From Choristoneura fumiferana (lineage: Eukaryota; Arthropoda; Insecta; Lepidoptera; Tortricidae), in the NCBI RefSeq assembly GCF_025370935.1, contig NC_133472.1, positions 44,957,951 through 45,021,950 of the forward strand: a DNA stretch of 64,000 nucleotides, written 5' to 3'. Shown here piece after piece: positions 10,835 through 21,945 of this stretch (positions are counted from its first letter, which is position 1; each line of letters starts with the position of its first letter). The notes beneath the pieces are model-generated. The model saw only the letters and a list, made by a program, of their open reading frames with translations. It did not search any database and had not been told where the DNA came from. Position numbers and translations under genes: made by a program.

Positions 10835-10995
10835 TTACACAGACATGCTCGTTACTAGCATGCTAATAAGCATGCTAACCTGAAGTACAGTATGCCACTA
10901 AATAAGCATGCTCAATAGTAGCACGTGTCCTATACACACAGCTAGTATGTAGCATTTGCTCAATAGTAGCCTTCGTGCTAGTAACTAGCATGTGT
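10835..10995. repeat. Array of the self-complementary word AGCATGCT
   Basis: TAGCATGCT, AAGCATGCT and CTAGCATG recur at irregular spacing. The ends ACATGCTCGTTACTAGCATG and CGTGCTAGTAACTAGCATGT are inverse copies. It resembles the interiors of the elements with 8-bp duplications, but I could not find a duplication here. Confidence 0.6.
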
Positions 10996-11254
10996 ATCTC
11001 TCGGATTTTACAGAATAAAGAATAATTGTTTACGTGGTGGTGTAAAAACAAAAGTGAATTAAGTATATCGCTGCGCGTGTTTTAGCTTATTTTTCCGATT
11101 GTATGGAAGATAACGCTGGTTTAATCTTCTCTTCATAGTTCCATTTGCTTATAGTCGTGGTAGGATTTGTTATGTAGTTTTGGTCAATGTTTTATATTTT
11201 AAAACGAAGTTCCTGCGTCATTTGGTTTCGGTATAGGAACTCTAGGGTATACTC

Positions 11255-11350
11255 GTAATAGGGTACGATATTATCCGATCCAATATCGGTATTTGCGTCG
11301 GCGCTAGTGAAGATTATCGGATCCAGTATCGGATTAGGGTGGATTAGACA
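11255..11350. repeat. Short array of ATCCGATCC / ATCGGATCC words
   Basis: ATTATCCGATCCAATATCGG and ATTATCGGATCCAGTATCGG face each other with a short spacer. Probably a remnant of a TIR element. Confidence 0.45.
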
Positions 11351-11782
11351 ATCTGAAAGGAAGTTACAATCCGTACAACAAATCCCGTAAATTATACGTT
11401 TTTTTACAAGCTTTTATTTAACTTGCAATGTATGTATGTAGATATGTATGTATGTACCTACGGGTCAAATCTTGGGAGTTGGATTTTATAGGTAGAGTCA
11501 TTCACGATGACGCGTGCCGTGGTTCTTATTCCAATGTCATTAATGTCTAATTATGACGAAATCACGCGTCTTTGTGGATGGTACTAGGTATACCCTTCAG
11601 TCGTCGGATTGACTTGAAGTTCGGCATACCCAGTGACAGGATGTTGACACCATCAAAAAATAATTCGAAGACACGACTCCAGTAAAAAACGTTTTATTTT
11701 AGCCCTGAAAACCAGATTAATTTCCGATTGACTGCAGAATTAGATTTTTTGTTGCTTTAAAACAAATAAAAAGTTTGATTCA

Positions 11783-12064
11783 TTTGCAGGTGGTAGGACC
11801 TTGTGCAAGGTCCGCCCGGATTGCTACCACCATCTTGCTCGCTAATCCTGCCGTGAAACGACAGTGCTTGCACTGTTGTGTTTCGGCGTGGAGAGTAAGA
11901 CAGCCGGTGAAATTACTGGCACTTGAGGTATCCCATCTTAGGCCTCTAGGTTGGCAACGCATCTGCAATACCCCTGGTGTTGCAGATGTTTATGGGCGGT
12001 GGTGATCTCTTACCATCAGGAGACCCACTTGCTCGTTTGCCATCCAGTCGAATAAAAAAAAAAA
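11783..12064 (+). mobile_element. Retroposon C (GCAGGTGGTAGGACC start, poly-A end)
   Basis: Starts TTGCAGGTGGTAGGACCTTG and ends CCAGTCGAATAAAAAAA. Copies at 15918 and 31019 start at the same base in unrelated flanks; 40871 is 5'-truncated. The constant start suggests a full-length SINE-like unit of about 280 bp; the 3' end of a LINE is the alternative. No clear target duplication. Confidence 0.75.
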
Positions 12065-12655
12065 GATGATTGAGTGTGCGAACAAGTGACGTCATAATAA
12101 TATGATGCTATTTCCATTCAAACTCTATGGGAGAATTGTGTTTTGACAGCTCATAAAAAGTACGTCAGTTGATTGGTGGAGTCAACATCCCTATTACAAT
12201 AATTTAATAGTGACATCCGGGTGGTCCAGCCAGGATCGTCTCCGCAGGATGGAACTCCTCAACAGTTAATAGAATCGATTAATTTGGTACGGAAATGTAC
12301 CTAGTTTGTATGACAGTGCGAGTACAGTTAACAAAAAGTACAGTCAAAATCAATTTTTAACAAAAAACTTTTACATGTTCTGATATTGTATCGCCGCTGG
12401 AACACGATATCGGGGGATATAGTTAAAACTGTCGAAAATAAACTCGTAGGCAACAATTCTTTCGTGTTATGAAATATACATAGTTAAGGCTGCATTTCCA
12501 CTTCATTTTCCTATCCTCGCACAGCACATCTCTGGTGGAAACAGCTGAGCGGAGCGAGAATAGGTAAAAGAAGTGTGTCTATTGATCTATGAAAAACTCA
12601 TTCTTAGTAAGGCATCTTCGCGCATCTCTGGTTTAAATGCAACCTTACTATATAG
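12065..12655. other. No gene; minor repeat traces
   Basis: AGGATCGTCTCCGCAGGA near 12230 is the inverse of a segment at 23085, so both are pieces of one repeat. Nothing else is supported. The last eight bases (12648-12655) are the left duplication of the next element. Confidence 0.4.
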
Positions 12656-13535
12656 CAGGGGTCGCCAAACTACGGCCCGCCAGCCCCTCTAATCCGGCCC
12701 GCGGAAAGAAAGCGGGAGAGCCCACGGTCCGACCCGAAATAGGGTCCGATTTTATAAAGCTACAAGTTAGGCTTGAGTCGGTCCTGAACTAAGAACTAAA
12801 AAGAATGAATTCCCATCGCGGACCGAAAAGAACTAGTTCCTCGTAAACGATCTTATTCGGTCTCGGTCTCGGTCCGCGCTCCTTTGGTTCCGGAGCTAAA
12901 ACGGAGCGGGAGCTGGGATACAAATAGTATTATTTCAAAGCGTATCCTGCTCATGTGCGAGAGAGACGCATTTATTTTACATTGTACATTGTCCGCTTGT
13001 TTGATGATACCAAAGAACCATAATTAGAAACCCGGTTAAACGAAACTACGACAACAAATGAATGATTGTTTTTATCTGATTACAACGTTATACTTTTATT
13101 ATACTCCTTATTTTTTAACATTCCGATCTTTAGCTCCCAGTTCAGTTCATGACCGATTCGAGTCTAAACTCGCTCCCTTCCCTTTCCTTTTCCCTGTTTC
13201 GGTCGGAGCCGCTCCTCGGAGCTAAAGGAACTAAAAGACCGAACTAGTTCATTTGACCGATTGACCGAGATCGGAGCGCTCCCTTTAAAGACCGAGCGGG
13301 CGCAACTCTACTTCAAGTAACTAGTAATTAGTTTTATTTAAGACCCATAGATAGCCACTCATGAACATAATCAACACCAAGTGCGTTCCTTATGCGTTAC
13401 TCGAATCTAGGTACCCCCTGAAGACCAAGTCTACTTTACTAATGTATTACCCGCATGACCAGCCAAAGTCTTGGCCCGCACGAATTTACATTAAGTGCTG
13501 TGTGGCCCGTGAGTCAAAAAGTTTGAAGACCCCTG
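12656..13535. mobile_element. hAT element, TSD CTATATAG
   Basis: CTATATAG stands exactly at 12648-12655 and 13536-13543. Left end CAGGGGTCGCCAAACTACGG, right end GTTTGAAGACCCCTG: a classic hAT terminus (CAGGGG...CCCCTG). The interior is rich in GACCGA, GGAGC and AACTAGTTC words. No transposase frame remains, so it is non-autonomous. Confidence 0.92.
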
Positions 13536-13589
13536 CTATATAGATAAGAGAAACAAATGATAATTTTTGTTCTAAAAGAATAACTTTTT

Positions 13590-13660
13590 GCTAAGTTTCT
13601 TACGGCACGGCGTATTGTTTTCGATGACGGTCCTTCCGGAAGCGCTGGTAGTAGGTATAG
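13590..13660 (+). mobile_element. LINE 3'-end fragment
   Basis: TTTCTTACGGCACGGCG and CGGAAGCGCTGGTAG match the segment at 40060-40130 just before the AATAAA tail of the family at 1-64. Confidence 0.55.
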
Positions 13661-13759
13661 ATTTTGATTTTAAGAATACATATTTTAAGTATGTTCTATG
13701 CAATGCTTTTCTGCAGCAAAGCGAACTATTTTCTTTATATTTTTGATTTTTGCGTGTTT

Positions 13760-13990
13760 AGACTACACCCACCGGTTTAGATTTTAGGGGCGATGAAAAT
13801 TTGCACTAAGTTACAAGTATATTTTGCAAACATATCACTGAATCGAAAAATAGTTTTAGCAACCCCCTAATGGTTTTAAAATACTTATCCAACGATACCC
13901 CACACTATAAGATTGGACGAGAAAAAAAAAACACTTTACGTTCATAAATACCTACAAACTTGTACGGAACCCCCTTATTATCATTACCGC
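13760..13990 (-). mobile_element. Fragment of the GGTTCCGTAGCC repeat
   Basis: TATCCAACGATACCCCACAC and ATCGAAAAATAGTTTTAGCA are inverse matches to the inside of 21398-21945. Both ends are lost. Confidence 0.6.
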
Positions 13991-14284
13991 GCTTCGGGTA
14001 AGTCGGATTCCATATTCACGCACCAATAAACAACGGACAATTGTTGCCGAACTAACGTATGTTTCCCAAGCATTTGCCATTGTAAAGTGTCCCTTGTCCA
14101 GTTACAATAAGAGCTGGCTGACCAAGATCACGGTAGCCGAGATTCATTGTCATTTGAGTAAAAATAAATTGTTTAGTATTTACGCCGCCGGCTGTCGCCT
14201 CACGTGCGCGTGCGTTGCGTCATATCGGGATATGATTTTTTAACCGACTACAATAAATTAAACTTTTGTTCACTATATAGTAAA
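13991..14284. other. No supported feature
   Basis: Mixed sequence between two repeats; nothing recognised. Confidence 0.35.
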
Positions 14285-14496
14285 CTAGCTTAAGCCCGCG
14301 ACTTCGTCTGCGCGGACCTAGGTTATCGCGCGGTGGCGCCCTCTACCGGAATAAAAGGTATCCTATGTTGATCCTTGGGGTTCAAAATACCTATATACCG
14401 AATTTCATCAAAATCGGTTCAGTGGTTTCGACGTGAAAGCGTAACAGACAGACAGACAGACAGAGTTACTTTCGCATTTATAATATTAAGTAGGGA
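14285..14496 (-). mobile_element. Non-autonomous Helitron
   Basis: On the minus strand it starts TC after A and ends CTAG before T. It carries a (GACA)n/(CTGT)n run, the GAAATTCGGTATATAGG segment and CGCGGGCTTAAGCTAG at the 3' end. Confidence 0.8.
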
Positions 14497-14523
14497 TAGT
14501 AGGGATGGTAGTAATGGAATGGT

Positions 14524-14643
14524 GGAAGCCGTGGTGGCCTAGTGGTTTGACCTATCGCCTCTCAAGCAGAGGGTCGTGGGTTCAAACCCCGGCTCGCACC
14601 TCTGAGTATATCGAAATTCATGTGCGGAATTACATTTGAAATT
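14524..14643 (+). mobile_element. SINE family B, 3'-truncated
   Basis: Head GAAGCCGTGGTGGCCTAGTG with box-B-like GGGTTCAAACCCCGG matches the full copies at 16647 and 30151. The copy stops after CATTTGAAATT. Confidence 0.8.
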
Positions 14644-14751
14644 ACTGAGAGGTTTTGAGCGTCACGATTTAAATGGGTCCCGACTGTTGAACTTTAAATT
14701 AGCTACTTAACAGAGTTCTAGACCACTAGGCTTATTTTCTTCCTTTTAGTT

Positions 14752-15135
14752 TTGGCAGTCGGGTTTTTTGTTTTTGTTAATTTAATGTTTTATTTTACAC
14801 TTTTGATATTTATGTGAAAACGGTAGATTAAAAGTATTATAACCTATATATATTTAGAATGGGCTAATTATTAGCTTTCATTTGATACCCATATTGTTAT
14901 AATACAAAATATTATTATTCATTCCTCCGCCATTTTTTTTTTGCAGACGCCATATTGAAATATTATATAGCCTATGTCACTCCGCCAGTTATGACGAATC
15001 TAATGATATCTCATATGTTAAAATCCGTCTAGCCGTTTAGGCTGCAGCGAGCGCCAAAGAAATGGACATACATACCCACACACATACGTACATACGTTCC
15101 AAAAACATAACCCTCCTTCGGGCAGTCGGGTAATA
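14752..15135 (+). mobile_element. Repeat with GGCAGTCGGGT at both ends
   Basis: GGCAGTCGGGTTTTTTG at the start and CCTTCGGGCAGTCGGGTAA at the end are in direct orientation. CCGTTTAGGCTGCAGCG and (CATA)-rich sequence lie between. A related end is at 20798-20822. Class unknown. Confidence 0.5.
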
Positions 15136-15523
15136 AATAAATATTTACAGATGATTCCAAAAGTTGTCCGTCGGAACAAGCTCAAGCCGCACAAATCGTT
15201 CGTAAATGTCCATCTAATATGTTAGTTGTGTTCGCGTAGTCGGTACATCGGGTAATGGCCGTCCATTCTGCGTTGATTGTTATTGATTATTCATCAAGCG
15301 TCACATGCGAGATGCGTTCAAGTACACTAGGCTGCGGAACCACCAGAGCATTGCTAAGAAACGCAGCAAGGCTATAAATGAATGGCGAAACATTTCGTAA
15401 TTTCACCGAAAACGTTGGCGAAATACCCACTCGACAGTTCGAAGTGCGCGACCAATATGCCTCCAAACCGCCCGGGTTTTTTTATCGACGGACGCAGCGC
15501 ACCGCGCTTCCACAATTTTCTAT
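15136..15523. other. No supported feature
   Basis: Mixed sequence; a frame from 15378 runs into the next element and is not gene-like. Confidence 0.4.
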
Positions 15524-15911
15524 GGCACTTGTCCCACCGCCGACGATGAGCGAGAAGCGAGTAGAGCGAGTAAGTAGAAACGAGTGGGCGAGCAGCGAGA
15601 AGCGAGTGTAGTTTTGTCGCTCGGCTGTAAGCGAGTGTTCGCGTGCGACGGGCGATTACTCACTCCACTCGACTCGCTCGTGCGGGGCGGCCGCCAAGCT
15701 GACATCGCTGAGCGAGTATCTATAGCTCAGCGAGTTTTATAGCTCTTGTCGCTGCGACAAAAGATGTAAGAGCGAGTTCTCGCAGACAGTGTGAACAGCC
15801 AGCGATCAACTATTAATATATGTGTCACTTTTACTCACACAGGATATTATATCTTTGTTTGTTTCTTGAGCGAGAAAATAGTCGATAGCCAATCGTTTCC
15901 TCGCCGGCGGT
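15524..15911 (+). mobile_element. GCGAGT-type MITE, copy 1, right end lost
   Basis: Starts GGCACTTGTCCCACCGCC and follows the 401-bp copies at 46600, 47700, 53002 and 57909. It stops at GCCGGCGG, about 12 bp short of its terminus, right before retroposon C. No duplication can be checked. Confidence 0.85.
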
Positions 15912-15917
15912 TTTGAG

Positions 15918-16162
15918 TTTGCAGGTAGTAGGACCTTGTGCAAAGTCCGCCCGGATTGCTACCACCATCTTGCTCGCTAATCCTGCCGTGAAGCAGCAGT
16001 GCTTGCACTGTGTTTCGGCGTGGAGAGTAAGACAGCCGGTGAAATTACTGGCACTTGAGGTATCCCATCTTAGGTGGAGTTGCAGGTGTCTATGGGCGGT
16101 GGTAATCTCTTACCATCAGGTGACCCACTTGCTCGTTTGCCATCCAGTCGAATAAAAAAAAA
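15918..16162 (+). mobile_element. Retroposon C, internally shortened
   Basis: Starts TTGCAGGTAGTAGGACCTTG and ends AATAAAAAAAA. It lacks the CCTCTAGGTTGGCAACGC segment of 11783-12064. Confidence 0.75.
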
Positions 16163-16646
16163 CGCTGTGACGAAAATTAAGAGTAAGGCTAGGGGTTAGA
16201 AGGATTTTTTCTCTCGCATCGCTAAGCTACTTCTCACAGTTGTAGTGGATACGTATCCTTACGTTAAGACATACATATTCTATAATTACACATCTAAATA
16301 TAAGTTTGTCCTCTAAAAACATTTAAGGCGATAGAAAAGTAAGATTAATTTGGTATCTTCAGATACTATAAAGGCTATTATATAACATTGCTATTTCTCG
16401 CGCAGTTTAAATAAGCCCTTAATGTATGCAATACGCGTACCCGTACCCTCATTGTACACAGGTAAACAGAGAACTAACAATTAATCTTTAAACTACTCTG
16501 TAATTTTAGGGTCCCGTAACTCAGAACGCTAAAAGAAACCTTGGATGACCACGTCGCTACGCGTGCGTGCAGCTGCCTTAAATATATACATGTAACGTCT
16601 CTCTACCCTCGGCAGGGCTACTACGAAAGGCCGCAACCGGATAAGG
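16163..16646. other. No supported feature
   Basis: Mixed sequence without recognised repeats or exons. Confidence 0.4.
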
Positions 16647-16960
16647 GAAGCCGTGGTTGCCTAGTGGTTTGACCTATCGCCTCTCAAGCAGAGGGTCGTG
16701 GATTCAAACCCCGGCTCGCACCTGAGTTTTTCGAAATTCATGTGCGGAATTACATTTGAAATTTACCACGAGCTTTGCGGTGAAGGAAAACATCGTGAGG
16801 AAACCTGCACAAACCTGCGAAGCAATTCAATGGTGCGTGTGAAGTTCCCAATCCGCACTGGGCCCGCGTGGGAACTTATGGCCCAAGCCCTCTTGTTCTG
16901 AGAGGAGGCCTCTGCCCTGCAGTGGGACGTATATAGGCTGGAATGATGATGATGATCATC
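16647..16960 (+). mobile_element. SINE family B, full length
   Basis: The tRNA-like head (GCCTAGTGGTTTGACC, GATTCAAACCCCGG) leads into CATGTGCGGAATTACATTTG, CATCGTGAGGAAACCTGCAC and CAGTGGGACGTATATAGG, with a (GATGAT)n tail. Confidence 0.88.
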
Positions 16961-16965
16961 AAAAT

Positions 16966-17055
16966 TCGAACGAAGTTCGTGTCCGCTGACACTTGTAATA
17001 TTTAATACGAGAGTGAGTGGGACGGTGCGATACGAAATTCGATTTCGAATTTTGT
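16966..17055. mobile_element. TTCGAAGTTCG palindromic repeat
   Basis: AATTCGAACGAAGTTCGTG at the left faces GATACGAAATTCGATTTCG at the right, around an ACGAGAGTGAGTGGGACGGT core shared with 40708 and 51335. Confidence 0.6.
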
Positions 17056-17469
17056 AAAAAAAAACTGGAGTCCGTATTGTTGGGGACCCCTCTTTTGTGG
17101 AGGCCCGGGGCTGTAGCCCCTGTTGTCCTCCTCTAAATCCGGCCCCGACTGTTTAAAAAATAGAGATTCTTGCTTTTATTCTACGGAACCTTAAGCGTGC
17201 GTCTCTCTCGCACTCGCCTGTTTTTTGCACTAAAACGAGAGAGGTCATTGCTGTTTACTTAGTTTGAATAGCTAATAAGGCTTCTGCGTCCTTGCCCTGT
17301 CCGCGCGAGAAATTAGCTCGATTGAAACAAATACACGGAAACTGAACGAGTGACATGTGCTGACAGACAATAGGACGAAATATGTATTTGGAAGACTAAA
17401 ATATGTATAGTCAATTAAGTAAGTGATTTACATAATTTTCAACAGACTTCAATAAAAGGAGGAGGTTCT
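17056..17469. other. No gene; repeat end at the right edge
   Basis: AACAGACTTCAATAAAAGGA then GGAGGTTCTC at 17440-17469 resembles the inverse of 29160-29215. The rest is unrecognised. Confidence 0.4.
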
Positions 17470-17899
17470 CAATGAGGGCTATAGTTTTTGTCTCACTAGA
17501 TGGCGCAATGTTGCGTGAGGTTTTTAAGTATGGCTTTTAAAGTCTGTTATTACGGGCGTGAAAACAAAGTTTAGATTAAAATCATATTTAATACACCTTA
17601 AAACCGTACCATAAAATTATCGAGTATGCTACTGTGTTGCATGGTCCCCGTTTTGTTCGGAAAAAGGGAGGACAAAGGTTTCCGAAAGACAAAACTGTCT
17701 CAAAACACAGACATTCATTGCCTCGGAACGATATTTGCCATAATTAATTTCAGATATTTCAAAATAATACAAAAATTATTCTAATTATAAATTAAATAAA
17801 CCCGCGTAGCTCACCCAAAAACTATGAGATTTGACATTTCGGAGACCTCACGCTACACTAGCGCCTCTAGTGGCGAATTCATACGCGATAGCCCTCATT
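17470..17899. mobile_element. CAATGAGGG-family MITE, complete
   Basis: Ends CAATGAGGGCTATAG and its inverse CGATAGCCCTCATT. The inside carries ATGGCGCAATGTTGCGTGAG and CCTCTAGTGGCGAATTCATA. It matches 57027-57455 in inverse orientation over its whole length. Confidence 0.85.
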
Positions 17900-17941
17900 C
17901 CACTGTGTTTTTTTTGTACGTTTGTTACGCGATAACTCCGC

Positions 17942-18126
17942 CAATGAGGGTTTTCACGGAGCCGAAATATCGCTAGATGGCGTTAGCATCGTGAGGTCCG
18001 TCTGACGTTTGACGTTTGCTTGCGATTGGCTCATTTAGTTATTAAACCAATCACGAGCAACCGTCAAACGGTCCTCGCGACACTAACGCCATCTAGCGAT
18101 ATTTCGCCTCCGTGAAAACCCTCATT
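17942..18126. mobile_element. Short CAATGAGGG hairpin MITE
   Basis: CAATGAGGGTTTTCACGGAG and AAATATCGCTAGATGGCGTT are mirrored by AACGCCATCTAGCGATATTT and CGTGAAAACCCTCATTG. A second copy is at 61623-61781. It shares the first nine bases with the 430-bp family but not its interior. Confidence 0.85.
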
Positions 18127-18664
18127 GCGAGCCGAATTTCAAAATTCTTTTTTCGATTTAAAGGATGTACTACCTACTACTACGTACTACTACGGCTACT
18201 TATGATGCTGAGCGTACCGTACTTCGGCTCTCTAAATGACGCGTTAATTTCGTTTGCAATCAATAGATGGCGTTGTGCGAGCGAACGTTGTCCTTTTAAA
18301 TTGTAGCCGTAACCTTTTTTAAGCCAAACTCCAAGACATTTATTTATTACATTGCCATGGTAACAAGAACCGTGGTATATGCTCGGAGGTGTAAATACAC
18401 GGTTGTCGTATATTTCTAAAAATTGCACCGGCATAAGTAATGTACCTACAACAGTTGAGTTAGCTATTTCTAATGCGGGCGAAGCCGGGTTAAGGCTAAT
18501 AATAATAATAAATAATAAACTAGCTAACGTTTTGCTGTTATGACATGCATAAAAATTGTATTTAATTAGGTATTAAAATGGATTAGCATAGCAACGGTGT
18601 TTGATGTAAACAGAAAGAACCTTTATGAGTGGGTTCAGTCAAACTGACCAAGCCTTCAGCTGAA
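18127..18664. other. No supported feature
   Basis: Mixed sequence. Two short open frames on opposite strands overlap each other here and look like chance. Confidence 0.4.
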
Positions 18665-19095
18665 AGATTCTATAGTAGATTGTACAACAAGAGCATAAAA
18701 CGAGCCATTTTACCCAAGACGTTCATATAGAACACGTCGAGCGGAAAATTGATTTAATGCTCGAGTTTTACACTGCTTTTCACTTAGATTGCGAGGAAAT
18801 GAAATAGCAACAGTGGAAACAATATTCACTAGTGTATCTTTTGTTTTTTATGCATTATCATACCTATAATTCATATTTTTTTTGATTTTTCTTGATTGAT
18901 TTGATTGATATTTAGTTTAATGTAGATTAAAAATTATTAAAAAAATAATGTAGATACTTTTTTGTTTGTGACTGTTGACACCTGATTATCTTGGTCTTAG
19001 ACGGAGATTTTATTTTATGTACTAGAACATAAAAAGTCATTTTATGTCACAGCATAAACACAGACTTTACGAGGATGAGAAGTGAAAATGTTATT
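18665..19095 (+). repeat. Repeat family X
   Basis: A conserved block runs from GAGCATAAAACGAGCCATTT through GCGAGGAAATGAAATAGCAA, an AT-rich middle, then GACTGTTGACACCTGATT and GAGGATGAGAAGTGAAAA. Copies: 32590 (plus) and 43818 (minus), both interrupted. Class unknown: no tail, TIR or coding frame is clear. Confidence 0.7.
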
Positions 19096-19407
19096 TCAAA
19101 TGATTTCATACAGATTACCTTCCTAAAATGCGGCAAACTAATCAGCATTTGCCAAAGCCGATGGCTTAGTTTGCATATCAAAAAGGTTTCAACATAGTTC
19201 TGAGAGCGTCTTGTTTTGTTTCGTACGTGAAAAATAAAGGTGACGCAAACGCGGGCGCACGTGAACCGAGTCGGTTTGTTTAGCTCGCCACCGCGCCGGC
19301 GCGAGCTCTGAGGGGCTACTTCGAAAATCGAAAATCGAATTTCTTATTGTACCGTCCCTCTCAATCTTGTATTAAATAAACTTTTTGATCGAGTTACCTA
19401 AAAAAGT

Positions 19408-19892
19408 GAGATGCCAATAAAAGCGTTATGCCTAAACATGAAATTTGCCTAAAAAGCAGATTGCCTAAAGTCGATGCCTACAGAGCAAAATGCCTACATG
19501 GTTAAATGACTGCAAAGCAATATGCCTAAGTATTTAAATGCTTACAAAGCAAATAACACCAAAGCTGTCCTGCCCCCGTCCTGCAGTCACGCTATTTTGG
19601 GTTAAACTAAAAACCAGTTCCACCGTTAATTGTATTTATTTAAAACTAGCGGTTGCCCGCGACTCCGTCCGCGTAGTATTCTTTTATAGCTATCCCGCAA
19701 GAACTAAGCAATTTTCCGGGAAAAAGCTATCCTATGTCCTTCCCCGGGACTCGAACTATCTGTATACCAAATTTCATCTAAATTGGTTAAGCGGTTTAGG
19801 CAATCAGCTTCTCAGTTATTTCAAATTCTGCTTCATCGGCATCTCGTTTACGGCAAACAGCTTTTTAGGCAAATTTCATATTTAGGCGTATG
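19408..19892. repeat. Inverted arms of TGCCTAAA words around a Helitron piece
   Basis: Left arm (19408-19560) repeats ATGCCTAAA at 10-14 bp spacing. Right arm (19795-19892) is its inverse: TTTTTAGGCAAATTTCATAT matches inverted AATATGAAATTTGCCTAAAA apart from one base. I found no target duplication. Confidence 0.7.
19646..19800 (-). mobile_element. Helitron, 5'-truncated
   Basis: CTAGCGGTTGCCCGCGACTC at the left is the inverse of the usual 3' end GGGCAACCGCTAG. CCCCGGGACTCGAACTATCT and TACCAAATTTCATCTAAAT follow, then it breaks off. Confidence 0.75.
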
Positions 19893-20444
19893 CATTAAGG
19901 GGCTACCCGAGGTTTTCATCGATTTTTGACAAGTTTTGAATCGTATCTCCTACGTCAAACGGCTATCGGTTCTCCAATCTTTTGTCACCATTTTTGTCAA
20001 CCGGATTTTGAAAAAAAATGAATACTTAATTTTGTATGATTTTTTTAAGCATTGTCTGAAAAAACACTTATTTCGTATCTCTATTGACGTAAAGGACCTA
20101 ACATATACGAAATCTACATATTTGGGTTCGTCTTTGACGTCTCTAAAAACTGGTCGAGGGTTTTCATTTGAAACTGATTAACGCAAAAGTTATGGCTAGA
20201 AAACCAGTTTTTTGGCCTAAAATTGTTCAAATTTGATGCCAAATATCTCGAAAACAATGAACTTTGAAGTGAATATGGGATACTATATTGCTTAAAGCCG
20301 TTGTTGTTAATATAATAAGCTACAAAAAACATTAGAAAACTAAGGAATTCAGATCGAAGGCCATTGGGGCATGGGATCCCCTCAATTGGCATCTCTCTTT
20401 CTAAGTAACTCGATCAAACAGGTTAAGTAATATAAACTTCAGCG

Positions 20445-20545
20445 GGACAGCTAGATACGAAGTTAGTATCGCACCGTCCCTTTCACTCGCGTATTAAATG
20501 AGATCAGCGTCAGTGGGATGGCAACATACGAAGTTCGAATTTTGC
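20445..20545. mobile_element. TTCGAAGTTCG palindromic repeat
   Basis: AGATACGAAGTTAGTATCGC faces GGCAACATACGAAGTTCG around a core with CCGTCCCTTTCACTCGC. Same family as 40708 and 51335. Confidence 0.6.
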
Positions 20546-20559
20546 CGCGTGCCTGTCTG

Positions 20560-20712
20560 TCTGTCTGTCCGTCCGCGGCTTTGCTCAGGGACTGTATCAA
20601 TGCTAGAAAGCTGTAATTTTTCCATGAATATTATGAAAACTATGCCGACAAAATAGTACAATAAAAAACATTTTTTTTGTTGAGTACCGTATTTTAAGCA
20701 GCGGTATGGTCG
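20560..20712 (+). mobile_element. Fragment of the GGTTCCGTAGCC repeat
   Basis: (CTGT)n then GCTCAGGGACTGTATCAATG and CTAGAAAGCTGTAATTTTTC match 21455-21550. Confidence 0.65.
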
Positions 20713-20761
20713 CACCTTAATGCTTCCCCGTGGCTCTGTCTAACTCTAAACGAATGAACAA

Positions 20762-20930
20762 CTTAAGACAGAAAACTCTTTACCTTCAGTAAAAACATAA
20801 CCCTCCTTCGTACAGTTGGGTAAAAAGTGCGCTGTCGCGGTGTTAGGGACACGCGGGAGGGGCCCTTGGACTTGATCACAGCTTTCGTGACACACTGCTC
20901 GCTACGACGTGCAATCTTATTTTATTGACA
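20762..20930 (+). repeat. Repeat with GGACACGCGGGAGG core, copy 1
   Basis: GGACACGCGGGAGG, CCCTTGGACTTGATCA and CGACACACTGCTCG recur at 22293-22425. Both copies start with ACTCTTTACC..CGGTAAA-like sequence. Class unknown. Confidence 0.55.
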
Positions 20931-20937
20931 TGTAAAA

Positions 20938-21210
20938 GACGAACGGATGGCCAAGTGGTTAGAGAACCTAACTACGAAGCTTGAGGTCCCGGGTTCAATT
21001 CCCGGCCGTGGCAGATATTTGTATAAATAATACGAATGTTTGTTCTCGGGTCTTGGATGTTTAATATGTATTTAAGTATATATTTATCTATATAAGTATG
21101 TTTATCCGTTGCCTAGTATCCATAGTACAAGCTTTGGTTAGTTTGGGACTAGGTCAATAATTGGCAGATTATTGGTGTCAAGTGTCCCATGATGTTTATT
21201 TATTTATTGT
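20938..21210 (+). mobile_element. SINE family A
   Basis: Head ATGGCCAAGTGGTTAGAGAA with GGTTCAATTCCCGG, family body and a TATTTATT tail. Confidence 0.88.
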
Positions 21211-21397
21211 TTGTTGTTATAAATAACGGTAGGAAGTTTTAGAAAGCTAAAGGTCGATCGAAGTTAATTTCTTTAAGCCACTAGTGCCCCAATTGTTACT
21301 GTTGAAGGGATAAAAGAATTAAAATAATTTATTATTGGCGGTAGAACAGTGTAAAAGTTCATACTTAATAACTTTTTCAAGGAGTATCTAAATTGTT

Positions 21398-21945
21398 AGG
21401 GTTCCGTAGCCAAAATGGCAAAAACGGAACCCTTATAGTTTTGACATGTCTGTCTATCTGTCTGTCCGTCCGCAGTTTTGCTCAGGGACTATCAATGCTA
21501 GAAAGCTGTAATTTTGCACGAATATATATGTAAACTATGCCGACAAAATAAGATTCCCATAGACGTAAAGAGGTGTTTTTTTTTTTACTCATCCAACCAT
21601 GTAGTGTGGGGTATCGTTGGATAGGTTTTTTTAAAATCTTTAGGGGGTTGCTAAAACAATTTTTCGATTCAGTGATGTGTTTGCAAAATATTCAACTTTA
21701 AAGTGCAAATTTTCATTAAAACCGAGCGTCCCCCCCCCTCCTCTCTAAAACTGGTAGTAAGTATATCAAACTTACAAGGAAAACTATAACGGTTAAGTTT
21801 TCTTGAGAATTATTAGTAGTTTAAGAGTAAATAGCAGCCTAAGGTATAAAATATATCCTTAGAAAAATATTAAATATTTTTTTCGTAATAGCTACGGAAA
21901 CCTATTTCGGGCGTGTCCGGCACGCTCTTGGCCGGTTTTTTAAAT
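21398..21945 (+). mobile_element. GGTTCCGTAGCC repeat, long copy
   Basis: Starts AGGGTTCCGTAGCCAAAATG, contains (CTGT)n, GGGACTATCAATGCTAGAAA and GTGGGGTATCGTTGGATAG, and ends GGCACGCTCTTGGCCGGTTT. The inverse copy is at 37708-38250. Non-coding; the GGTTCCGT/ACGGAACC parts can pair. Confidence 0.75.

Larger units (their letters stand above)
19387..20410. mobile_element. TIR element of about 1 kb with nested insert
   Basis: GATCGAGTTACCTAAAAAAG then GAGATGCCAAT at the left is mirrored by ATTGGCATCTCTCTTTCTAA then GTAACTCGATC at the right. The TGCCTAAA arms and the Helitron piece lie inside its left half. Confidence 0.6.
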
